Source of the DNA: CAIWHR01 sp963836265
GTDB lineage: Bacteria; Pseudomonadota; Gammaproteobacteria; Burkholderiales; Casimicrobiaceae
Assembly: GCA_963836265.1 (NCBI GenBank)
Contig: CAWIIO010000006.1
Location: forward strand, 248,001 to 312,000
Length of the DNA stretch: 64,000 nucleotides
Direction: 5' to 3'
The notes beneath the pieces are model-generated. The model ran no database searches, was not told the DNA's origin, and saw only the letters and a program-made list of their open reading frames with translations. Positions 1-6,784 of this stretch are shown here, in pieces; within the stretch, counting starts at the first letter, position 1, and each line of letters begins with the position of its first letter. The position numbers and the translations under genes are program-made.

Positions 1-3
1 ATG

Positions 4-79
4 AGTAGGGTCAGAGACGACTTTTTGACGGATCCGGACCGAATTCGGGAAACCCGAAAAAGTCGTCTCTGACCCTACT
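4..79. repeat. Perfect 23-bp inverted repeat, REP/RAYT-like palindrome
   Basis: The arms at 4-26 and 57-79 are exact reverse complements, and the 30-base centre holds a second small hairpin (CGGG-AAA-CCCG, 46-56). The outer part of each arm contains TAGGGTCAGAG, a signature I associate with palindromes linked to REP-associated tyrosine transposases in beta- and gammaproteobacteria. No such transposase gene lies in the window. The right arm ends on the TAA stop codon (79-81) of the minus-strand metallopeptidase gene, so on transcription it would form a strong hairpin immediately after that gene. It may act as a terminator or mRNA-end protector; the U-run is inside the arm rather than after it, so ordinary Rho-independent termination is uncertain. 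Confidence 0.75.
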
Positions 80-858
80 TATTCGAGCAGCGCGGTCCAA
101 TCGACGAGCGCGCGCCGCGCCGCCGCATGGCCGGGAAACAACGTCTCGACGAGCGCCCAGAACCGCGGCGAATGGTTGAGCTCGACGAGATGCGCGACCT
201 CGTGCGCGACGACGTAGCGGGCGAGCCGTGGGGGCAGGTGCACGAGCCGCCAGCTCAGCCGAATCTCGCCGTCGCGGTTGCAGCTCCCCCATTCGCTGCG
301 GGCATTCGACAGCGCGACGGAAGGAGGCGAAGCCGTGACCCGCGCCGCGCTGGCCGCAACCAGCGGCAGGACGAGGCGCAGCGCCTCGTCCTTCAGCCAC
401 CTCACGACGAACGCGGCGATGCTCTCCTCGTCGTGCGGTGCCGGATGCAGCACCGTCAGGTTGAGCAGATCGGCCGCGATCTCCTGCCGGCCGGCCGGAT
501 GGAGCGCGAGGGCGAGCTCGCGGCCGTGGTAGAGAATCGGGGCGCCGGTTTTCCACTCGCTCGGAAGGACGTCCCGGCGGCGTTCCCGCCACCAGGCGAG
601 CTGGTGGGCGATCCATTCGGCGTGTTGCGCGAGCGTCGTCTCGATTTCCGCGATCGTCACCCAGCGCGAGGCACGCACGGTGAGGCCGGACAGCCCGACG
701 TTCATGCCGATCGAGCGTCGCTTGGCGCGCACCAGCCGGTAATCGATCGCCTCGCCCGCGAGGACGATGCGGCGCAACGGGCCGTCGGCCACGGTCCGGG
801 CGCGAACGTCCGAGGGTTCGTCGGCCCGCAGGCGGGTGCGCGATGCTGCCGCCGTCAC
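79..858 (-). CDS. YgjP/SprT-like M48-type zinc metallopeptidase (DUF45)
   Basis: Predicted 259-residue protein of the YgjP-like metallopeptidase family (DUF45, WLM/SprT-like fold). The zinc site is visible near the C-terminus as HEVAH (about residues 219-223) followed by a third ligand in NHSPRFW (His about 229), the typical HExxH-x5-H spacing. The central RSEWGSCNRDGEIRLSWRL segment is also characteristic. I start it at the GTG at 858, whose bases overlap the TGA stop of plsC (GTGA); upstream in-frame codons only shadow plsC. That overlap implies translational coupling, and the same pair ends this operon in related bacteria. The substrate is not known for the family in general. The stop codon lies in the arm of the palindrome at 4-79. 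Confidence 0.85.
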   Translation of the reverse strand: MTAAASRTRLRADEPSDVRARTVADGPLRRIVLAGEAIDYRLVRAKRRSIGMNVGLSGLTVRASRWVTIAEIETTLAQHAEWIAHQLAWWRERRRDVLPSEWKTGAPILYHGRELALALHPAGRQEIAADLLNLTVLHPAPHDEESIAAFVVRWLKDEALRLVLPLVAASAARVTASPPSVALSNARSEWGSCNRDGEIRLSWRLVHLPPRLARYVVAHEVAHLVELNHSPRFWALVETLFPGHAAARRALVDWTALLE

Positions 859-1570
859 TCGGGGACGCCGAGGCGGGCGACCTCGTTCTCGATCCATGTC
901 TCGACTTCGTTCGTGAGCTTTTGGGGATCCTTGTCGTCGGGCGCGATCGGCGTGCCGAACGAGATCGTAACAGTCCCCCCCGCTTGCCGAGAATCCCCTT
1001 TGGCCAGAGCCAGCCCGCATTGTGCGCGACGGGCACGATCGGCACGCCGAGCTCGCGCGCGAGACGCGCCCCGCCGGTCTTGTACTTCGCGCGCGTGCCG
1101 GCCTTGATCCGCGTCCCCTCCGGATAGACGACGATCCAGAATCCCTGGGCGAAGCGCTCGCGCCCCTGCTTGGCGATCTGCTGCATCGCGTTCATGCCGG
1201 CCTTGCGGTCGATCGTGATCGGCGAGGCGAGCGCGAAGCCCCAGCCGAAGAACGGGATCGACAGAAGCTCCTTCTTGGCGACGTAGGCGAGCGGCGGGAA
1301 GAACCACGTGAGCGCCAGCGTTTCCCAGGTCGAGCTGTGCTTCGACATCACGATGTGCGGCGCGCCGGACGGAATGTTTTCGGCGCCGATCACGCGATGG
1401 CGGATCCCGCAGATCCAGCGCGCGCCCCACAGATTCGTCTGGCACCACGCGGCGGCGATCCGGAACATCGACACGCGCGGGATCCAGAACAGGAGCAGCA
1501 TCACCGCTGCGAAGAGCGGCGTGACCAGCGCCTGGAACGTCAGGAACAGGAGCGAACGGACGGTGCTCAT
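855..1570 (-). pseudogene. plsC: 1-acyl-sn-glycerol-3-phosphate acyltransferase, frameshifted
   Basis: PlsC transfers a second acyl chain to lysophosphatidic acid at the inner membrane. The N-terminal part shows a membrane segment (LLFLTFQALVTPLFAAVMLL), the NHxxxxD-like motif as SKHSSTWETLAL, and the YPEGTR motif. After GILGKRGG the frame breaks at a run of seven C on the plus strand (965-971; G7 in the gene). The expected C-terminus, TVTISFGTPIAPDD onward, continues in another frame to the TGA at 855. Eight or five G would restore one 239- or 238-residue protein. This is either a sequencing or assembly slip in a homopolymer, a real mutation, or programmed slippage; an error is simplest. GGAGG at 1578-1582 is a well-placed Shine-Dalgarno for the ATG at 1570, and it lies inside an interspersed repeat. 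An IS110 element separates this gene from gmhB. Confidence 0.85.
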
Positions 1571-1650
1571 CGGGCGGCCTCCGCACTGTCGTTGAACATT
1601 CGACCGCCGAGGCGTCGGCCGCCTTCAAGCGCCGGCGGCCGCGCCCTTCG
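1571..1650 (-). repeat. Interspersed GC-rich repeat, copy A, plsC-proximal part
   Basis: Read on the minus strand, this stretch and 2938-2997 form one repeat unit split by the insertion sequence. It shares GCGGCCGACG and, about 40 bases on, TGCGGAGGCCGC with the copy at 31246-31351, along with scattered identities between. The GGAGG in that last block serves as the ribosome binding site of plsC. The central palindrome GCCCGAAGGGC of the other copies is the place where the IS110 element entered. Confidence 0.65.
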
Positions 1651-1757
1651 ATGCAGCCTCCGCGCCGTTTGTTTGTGCGTGATGCAACTTGTCGTCAGCC
1701 GCCGCCGACGCTCGCAGACACGCCCTTGTATGCTTGTTCATGTTGCCTTGTGTTCAG

Positions 1758-1922
1758 CCAGCGGTCGTCCGCTGGGCGATCTCGGACGAGGTTTTGCGAG
1801 TGCCGGCACAGCCCGTGCGCCCTTTGAGCTTCCAGCTCGTCCCGAAGCGTTGGGGCGTGCCGGTACTTGCGTTGGTCGCCAAGCCCGAACAGTTACCCGA
1901 ATCAACTTCGTATCTTGCAAGG
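1758..1922 (+). ncRNA. Candidate IS110 bridge RNA
   Basis: IS110-subgroup elements encode a bridge RNA in the left noncoding end, with a 5' stem-loop, a target-binding loop and a donor-binding loop. Here a perfect 7-bp hairpin (CCAGCGG-TCGT-CCGCTGG, 1758-1775) is followed by a 12-bp stem with one bulge: GCCGGCAC plus GCCC (1802-1814) against GGGC plus GTGCCGGT (1853-1864). Within that stem an apical hairpin GAGCT-TCC-AGCTC (1826-1838) separates two unpaired strands. The 5' strand contains GCGCCCTT (1817-1824), identical to the left flank 1641-1648. The 3' strand contains CCCGAAG (1841-1847), the reverse complement of the right flank CTTCGGG (2938-2944). This is the expected guide arrangement. 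The donor loop is less clear: CTTGC/GCAAG (1866-1870, 1917-1921) may close it, and ACAGTT (1889-1894) resembles the element's right end. The 5' and 3' ends are estimates. Confidence 0.6.
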
Positions 1923-1929
1923 ATGGGAT

Positions 1930-2922
1930 ATGACAAACGCTGCCGTTCGTAACACCGAAGCCGCGCCGCCCGTCTTCGTGAGCGTGGACATGGCGCAACA
2001 AACCTTCCAATGGGCGCTGCACGGCGCTCCGGACACGCACCGCGCGAGCAATGACGCGCACGGATTCCAGACCCTGTTCGACGCCCTGCACAGTCGCCAC
2101 GTCGGCTTGCTGGTGCTCGAGGCCACCGGCGGCTTGGAGCGCCCGCTCGCCACGTTTTTGTTGGGCCATGCTTTGCCGGTGGCCGTGGTCAATCCCCGCG
2201 CCGCGCGCGAGTTCGCGCGCAGCATGGGGCACTTGGCCAAGACCGACGCAATCGATGCCATGGCCTTGGCGCACCTGGCCCAGACGTTGGCCACCAAGGC
2301 CACTCAGGCGGGCGTGGCGTTTGCCCCGCCGAGTATCGAGGTGGAGGCGTTGCAGACGCTGGTGGCGCGCCGGCACCAGCTGCTGGGCATGCGCGCGGCC
2401 GAACAGAACCGACTGGACGGGCCGATGCGCGTGCTGCACAAGAGCATCCAGGCGGTGATCAAGACCCTCGACAAGGAGATCGCCAAGCTGGACCGCGACA
2501 TCGACAGCCACTTGCAGCGGCACTTCAAGGACCAGACCCAGCGCTTCACCGCGATCAAGGGTTTGGGTATCAAGACCTGCGCTACCCTCCTCGCCTTCAT
2601 CCCCAAGTTGGGTAAGGCGAGTACGGCGCGCATCGCCAAGCTCGCCGGCGTAGCCCCCTTGAACCGCGACTCCGGCAAGGAACGCGGCCAACGTCATATC
2701 TGGGGCGGGCGCCCGATGGTGCGCTGTGCCTTGCACATGGCCATGCTCAGTGCCGTCCGCTACCACCCGGTCATCTGCGCCTTCTACGCCCGCCTGATTG
2801 CGGCGGGCAAGCCGAAGAAGGTCGCGCTCATCGCCTGCGCGCACAAAATGCTGCGCATCCTCAATGCGATGGCGCGAACCGGCCAGCCGTGGAACCAAGA
2901 ACTTCACATGCCCACCCCTTGA
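1930..2922 (+). CDS. IS110-family transposase (recombinase)
   Basis: Intact 330-residue IS110-family recombinase. The N-terminal RuvC-like domain shows the acidic set Asp20 (VSVDMAQQ), Glu65 (LEATGG), Asp106 and Asp109 (KTDAIDA). The C-terminal domain carries the catalytic Ser248 in LNRDSGKERG, followed by GGRPMVRCALHMAML. Spacing of all five residues agrees with what I recall for IS621. A coiled-coil linker (about 160-205) joins the domains. I start at the ATG at 1930; the longer frame from 1867 would run through the candidate bridge-RNA donor loop. The family excises the element as a circle and inserts it at sites chosen by the bridge RNA. No frameshift or stop is visible, so the element may be active. 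Confidence 0.92.
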   Translation: MTNAAVRNTEAAPPVFVSVDMAQQTFQWALHGAPDTHRASNDAHGFQTLFDALHSRHVGLLVLEATGGLERPLATFLLGHALPVAVVNPRAAREFARSMGHLAKTDAIDAMALAHLAQTLATKATQAGVAFAPPSIEVEALQTLVARRHQLLGMRAAEQNRLDGPMRVLHKSIQAVIKTLDKEIAKLDRDIDSHLQRHFKDQTQRFTAIKGLGIKTCATLLAFIPKLGKASTARIAKLAGVAPLNRDSGKERGQRHIWGGRPMVRCALHMAMLSAVRYHPVICAFYARLIAAGKPKKVALIACAHKMLRILNAMARTGQPWNQELHMPTP

Positions 2923-2937
2923 CAACCAACACAGTTG

Positions 2938-2997
2938 CTTCGGGCCTGCGCTTCGCCCCGCTCGCGCCACCGTCGTTCTTTCCCCGCTCGCTCATTC
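2938..2997 (-). repeat. Interspersed GC-rich repeat, copy A, gmhB-proximal part
   Basis: On the minus strand this begins GAATGAGCGAGCGGGG, where GAA is the last codon and TGA the stop of gmhB, and contains GAGCGGGGCGAAG and GGCCCGAAG. The same start is found at 21101 and 31246, again overlapping Glu-stop of the upstream gene. The unit is interrupted at GCCCGAAG by the IS110 element and resumes at 1650. Confidence 0.65.
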
Positions 2998-3573
2998 GCC
3001 GGCGAGCAGCGCCGAGGCGGCGAACGCGAGGTCGGGGAAGATCACCGTATTCTTGGGAAAGTCGCCCTCGCGCAGCGTCTTCTCGCCTTTGCCGGTCAGC
3101 ACCAGCATCGGCTGTGCGCCGACCGCCTCGGCCGCCTTGAGGTCGCGCACGGAGTCACCGACGCACGGAACTCCGGTCATGTCGACGCCGAAGCGCACGC
3201 CGATCTCCTTCAGCATTCCGGTTTTCGGCTTGCGGCACTCGCAAGCCGAATCGGCGGTGTGGGGGCAGTAAAACAGCGCATCGATGCGCCCTCCCACCAG
3301 GGCGAGCGACCGATACATCTTGTCGTTGATCGCGTTCAGCGTCGCCATGTCCAGCAGCCCGCGGCCGATGCCCGACTGATTGGTGGCGACGACGACACGG
3401 AAGCCCGCGTGGTTCAGGCGCGCGATCGCCTCGAGGCTCCCTGGGATCGGCCGCCACTCGTCCGGGGACTTGATGAACTGTTCGCTGTCGCGGTTGATCA
3501 CGCCGTCGCGGTCGAGCACGATCAGCTTGACCGGGCGGGTCTGGGCGACGCCTTCGGAGGCGAGCTGGACCAT
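2992..3573 (-). CDS. gmhB: D-glycero-beta-D-manno-heptose-1,7-bisphosphate 7-phosphatase
   Basis: Predicted 193-residue HAD-superfamily phosphatase that removes the C7 phosphate during ADP-heptose synthesis for the lipopolysaccharide inner core. The nucleophile motif is LDRDGVIN (about residues 20-27); motif II is VVVATNQSGIGRG. The zinc-binding loop CPHTADSACECRKPKTGM has the Cys-x-His and Cys-x-Cys pattern of GmhB, and motif III is VGDSVRDLKAA. Length matches the family. It follows glyS by 89 bases and originally preceded plsC directly, before the IS110 insertion. The stop codon is part of the interspersed repeat. Confidence 0.93.
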   Translation of the reverse strand: MVQLASEGVAQTRPVKLIVLDRDGVINRDSEQFIKSPDEWRPIPGSLEAIARLNHAGFRVVVATNQSGIGRGLLDMATLNAINDKMYRSLALVGGRIDALFYCPHTADSACECRKPKTGMLKEIGVRFGVDMTGVPCVGDSVRDLKAAEAVGAQPMLVLTGKGEKTLREGDFPKNTVIFPDLAFAASALLAGE

Positions 3574-3662
3574 GATCAGTCAGCGCGCTTCGCGCTCACG
3601 GGTGTCGCGTTCACGCAGAAGGAGGCGGGGGTGGGCGGCGCCTGCAGCGGAACGTTGGTTCA

Positions 3663-5768
3663 TCACGCCGCCAGTTTGGAGATGTCGGCGACGCGGTTCA
3701 TCGTCTGCGCGACGCCACGCAGCAGCGCGAGCCGGTTGGCGCGAACGACAGGATCGTCGGCCATGACCAGCACGTCGTCGAAGAAGCGGTCGACAGCCGC
3801 CTTCGCCGTCGCGAGCGCCTTCAGTGCGGAGGTGAAATCGCCTCGCCCGCAATGTGCATCGACCGCAGGCTCGAGCTTCTGGAATGCAAGCCACAGGTCG
3901 TGCTCGGCCCCGGCCTCGAGCCGGCTGCCGTCGACGGCCGCCGCAGCTTCGGCGTCGGCCTTGCGCAGGATGTTGACGATGCGCTTGTTCGCCGCGGCGA
4001 GGGCCTCGGCCTCGGGGAGCTCGCCGAAGGATCGCACGGCCGCGAGTCGCGCGGGCAGGTCATCGATGGCTTCGGGCCGCGCGTCCACGACCGCCGCCAC
4101 CTGCAGCGCGGTGTAGCCCTGCTCGCGCAGGTATCCGCGCAGACGATCGTAGACGAAGTCCTGCAGCGGTTCGCGTTGGCGCTTCACTGCCGGAACGGTG
4201 TCGAACGCGTCGTACGCGAGATCGATGAGGCCCCCGAGCGACACCCGCCGCTTGCGCTCGATCAGGATGCGGATTACGCCGAGTGCTGCGCGGCGCAGGC
4301 CGAACGGATCCCTGTCGCCGGTCGGCGCCTGGCCGATCCCGAACATGCCGGCGAGGGCTTCCAGCTTGTCGGCGAGCGCGACGGCTTCTGCGACGCCGCC
4401 TTCGGGCAGCGCATCGCCGGCAAACCGCGGCCAGTAGTGCTGCGCTATCGCGTCGGCGACCGTCGCCGGCTCGCCGTCGTGTTGCGCGTAGTAGCGGCCC
4501 ATGACGCCCTGCAGCTCGGGGAATTCGCCGACCATGTCGGTGACGAGATCCGTCTTGGCGAGCAGTGCCGCGCGGTCGACGAGTGCCGCATCGGCGCCGA
4601 GCATCGGCGCGATCCGCGTGGCGACAAAGCGCAGGCGCTCCACGCGTTGCGCCTGCGTCCCGAGCTTGTGGTGATAGACGATGCCACGGAGCTTGCCGAC
4701 CCGCGCCTCGAGCCTGGTCTTGCGGTCCTGATCGAAGAAGAAGCGGGCATCGGCGAGCCGCGCGCGCAACACCCGTTCGTTGCCCTCGACGATGGCCGCC
4801 GGATCGGCCGTGTCGACGTTGGCGACGACCAGGAACCGGTTCGTCAGCCGGCCGTCGAGCGAGGCCAGGGCGAAGTACTTCTGGTTCTGCTGCATGGTCA
4901 GGATCAGGCATTCCTCCGGCACCGTGAGGAACGAGGCATCGAAGGTGCCGGCGTAGACGGCGGGCCATTCGACCAGCGCAGTGACTTCGTCGACCAGCGC
5001 ATCGGGCATGATCACTGTCGCGGCGTCCGCCGCTCGGAGTGCGGCAACGATCTGGGCGCGGCGCTCGGCGAAACTCGCGACGACCTTGCCCTCGGCACGA
5101 AGTGCTTCCTCGTACGCGCCCGCGGTAGCGATTTCGAGATCGCGACGACCCAGGAAACGGTGGCCGGACGTTTTCCGACCGGCCGCGAGGCCCAAGGCAG
5201 CGACGGGCACGACATCTGCGCCATGGAGGGCGAGCAGTCGATGCGCCGGCCGGACGAATTTCTCGTTGTTGTAGTACTGCCCGGCGCTGGCGTAGCTCAT
5301 GACCTTGGGGATCGGCAGCTTCGCAATCGCCGTGTCGAGGGCGGTCTGCAGGGCCGAGCGAAGCGCCACGGCGACCGGCGGTTCGACGTAGAACAGGCGC
5401 TCGATCTTGCCGTCCTGCCGTCGTTCGAGGCGCTCGGCCGGCACGAGATCGAAACCCGCGAACCCCGCCTTGCCCTTGATCGCTTTTTCGAGGGCCTCGG
5501 TAGGCCTGCCATCGGCACCGAACGCCACGCTGATGGGCAAGAGCGGCACGGCGCGCGAGGGCTCGGTGACGGCAGCGGCGACGTTCGTGATCGCGACACT
5601 CAGCCGACGCGGTGTCGCGAAGGGCGTGACGACGGCGTCGGGTCCGAGGAAAGCTCGCCTGCGCAGCGCATCGGCGACCGCGCTGGCGAAGGCCTCGCCC
5701 AGCGTCTTCAACGCCTTGGGCGGCAGTTCCTCGGTGCAGAGCTCGACCACCAGTGTTGCCTCGCTCAT
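3663..5768 (-). CDS. glyS: Glycyl-tRNA synthetase beta subunit
   Basis: Predicted 701 residues, the usual length for the beta subunit of the bacterial two-subunit glycyl-tRNA synthetase, which charges tRNA-Gly with glycine in the cytoplasm. The N-terminus LVVELCTEELPPKALKTLG is diagnostic, as are GHRFLGRRDLEI and LFDPF-like GDRDPFGLRRAALGVIRIL further on. The C-terminal third corresponds to the HD-like and anticodon-binding domains. The ATG at 5768 overlaps the TGA of glyQ (ATGA), so the two subunits are translationally coupled. The reading frame continues upstream past glyQ, but that extension is shadow. Confidence 0.96.
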   Translation of the reverse strand: MSEATLVVELCTEELPPKALKTLGEAFASAVADALRRRAFLGPDAVVTPFATPRRLSVAITNVAAAVTEPSRAVPLLPISVAFGADGRPTEALEKAIKGKAGFAGFDLVPAERLERRQDGKIERLFYVEPPVAVALRSALQTALDTAIAKLPIPKVMSYASAGQYYNNEKFVRPAHRLLALHGADVVPVAALGLAAGRKTSGHRFLGRRDLEIATAGAYEEALRAEGKVVASFAERRAQIVAALRAADAATVIMPDALVDEVTALVEWPAVYAGTFDASFLTVPEECLILTMQQNQKYFALASLDGRLTNRFLVVANVDTADPAAIVEGNERVLRARLADARFFFDQDRKTRLEARVGKLRGIVYHHKLGTQAQRVERLRFVATRIAPMLGADAALVDRAALLAKTDLVTDMVGEFPELQGVMGRYYAQHDGEPATVADAIAQHYWPRFAGDALPEGGVAEAVALADKLEALAGMFGIGQAPTGDRDPFGLRRAALGVIRILIERKRRVSLGGLIDLAYDAFDTVPAVKRQREPLQDFVYDRLRGYLREQGYTALQVAAVVDARPEAIDDLPARLAAVRSFGELPEAEALAAANKRIVNILRKADAEAAAAVDGSRLEAGAEHDLWLAFQKLEPAVDAHCGRGDFTSALKALATAKAAVDRFFDDVLVMADDPVVRANRLALLRGVAQTMNRVADISKLAA

Positions 5769-6682
5769 GCGGCGCTCTTTCGCTGCTCCGGCGGCAGCAT
5801 CGGAAATCCCAGCGCCTCGCGCGCATCGCAATAGGCCTGCGCGACCTGCCGCGACAGCGCGCTGATCCGACGGATATACACCGCGCGCTCCGTGACCGAA
5901 ATGGCACCTCGAGCGTCGAGCAGATTGAACGTGTGCGCGGCCTTGAGGATCATCTCGTAGCCCGGGAGCGGCAGCTTCGCGTCGAGCAGCCGTTTGGCCT
6001 CGGACTCGAAGAAAGAGAAGAGCTCGATCAGCCGGGGTGCGTTCGACTGCTCGAAGTTGAAGATGGACTGCTCGACTTCGTTCTGGTGATAGACGTCGCG
6101 ATAGGTGAGCTTGCGCTGGACGCCGTTCTCCGTCCACTCGGTCCAGACGAGGTCGAACACGTTTTCGACGCCCTGGAGGTACATTGCGAGCCGTTCGAGG
6201 CCGTAGGTGATCTCGCCCGTGATCGGGTTGCAGTCGAGCCCGCCGACTTGCTGGAAGTAGGTGAACTGCGTGATCTCCATGCCATTGAGCCATACCTCCC
6301 AGCCCAAGCCCCAGGCGCCGAGCGTCGGGTTCTCCCAGTCGTCCTCGACGAAACGGACGTCGTTTTTCCTGAGATCGAACCCGAGCGCCTCGAGCGAACC
6401 GAGGTAGAGATCGAGGATGTCCGCCGGCGAGGGCTTCAGCACGACCTGGAACTGGTAGTAGTGCTGCAGCCGGTTCGGATTGTCGCCGTAGCGGCCGTCC
6501 TTTGGGCGGCGCGACGGCTGCACGTACGCTGCGCGCCACGGCTCGGGCCCGAGCGCGCGCAGAAACGTCGCGGTGTGCGACGTTCCGGCGCCGACTTCCA
6601 TGTCGTAAGGCTGCAGGAGCGCGCAGCCTTGGCGATTCCAGTAGTCCTGCAGCGCAAGAATGAATTGCTGGAAAGTGAGCAT
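5765..6682 (-). CDS. glyQ: Glycyl-tRNA synthetase alpha subunit
   Basis: Predicted 305 residues; the catalytic alpha subunit of class II glycyl-tRNA synthetase. The start MLTFQQFILALQDYWNRQGC and the block VQPSRRPKDGRYGDNPNR are hallmarks. QQVGGLDCNPITGEITYGLERL is the class II motif 3 region. I chose the ATG at 6682 because the family begins MLTFQQ; a TTG at 6706 in the same frame would add eight residues. Neither start has an ideally spaced Shine-Dalgarno. It lies 102 bases downstream of lnt. Confidence 0.95.
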   Translation of the reverse strand: MLTFQQFILALQDYWNRQGCALLQPYDMEVGAGTSHTATFLRALGPEPWRAAYVQPSRRPKDGRYGDNPNRLQHYYQFQVVLKPSPADILDLYLGSLEALGFDLRKNDVRFVEDDWENPTLGAWGLGWEVWLNGMEITQFTYFQQVGGLDCNPITGEITYGLERLAMYLQGVENVFDLVWTEWTENGVQRKLTYRDVYHQNEVEQSIFNFEQSNAPRLIELFSFFESEAKRLLDAKLPLPGYEMILKAAHTFNLLDARGAISVTERAVYIRRISALSRQVAQAYCDAREALGFPMLPPEQRKSAA

Positions 6683-6784
6683 CTTCCGAAGCGGACGCCG
6701 CGCCAACTGCCTGAAAAATACGCAGTTTACCGGCTCCGACCCGTTCCGGGGCCATCGCGCCGGAAACCCCGGGCGACAATCCCT

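Larger units (their letters stand above)
1646..2939 (+). mobile_element. IS110-family insertion sequence, about 1.29 kb
   Basis: The boundaries are inferred from the host repeat. Uninterrupted copies at 21101 and 31246 read GCCCTTCGGGC (on the strand used here), whereas here GCGCCCTTCG (1641-1650) and CTTCGGGCC (2938-2946) sit on either side of the element. CTTCG is thus present at both ends, as expected for an IS110 element that recombines at a short shared core (CT at 1646-1647 and 2938-2939 if it resembles IS621). There are no terminal inverted repeats, also typical. The layout, with about 280 noncoding bases on the left, the transposase gene, then about 15 noncoding bases on the right, fits the IS110 rather than the IS1111 subgroup. 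It lies opposite to the operon it interrupts. Confidence 0.85.

Noticed and set aside
1867..1929. Longer transposase start at 1867
   Set aside because: It would translate the predicted donor loop of the bridge RNA; the conserved protein begins after the ATG at 1930.
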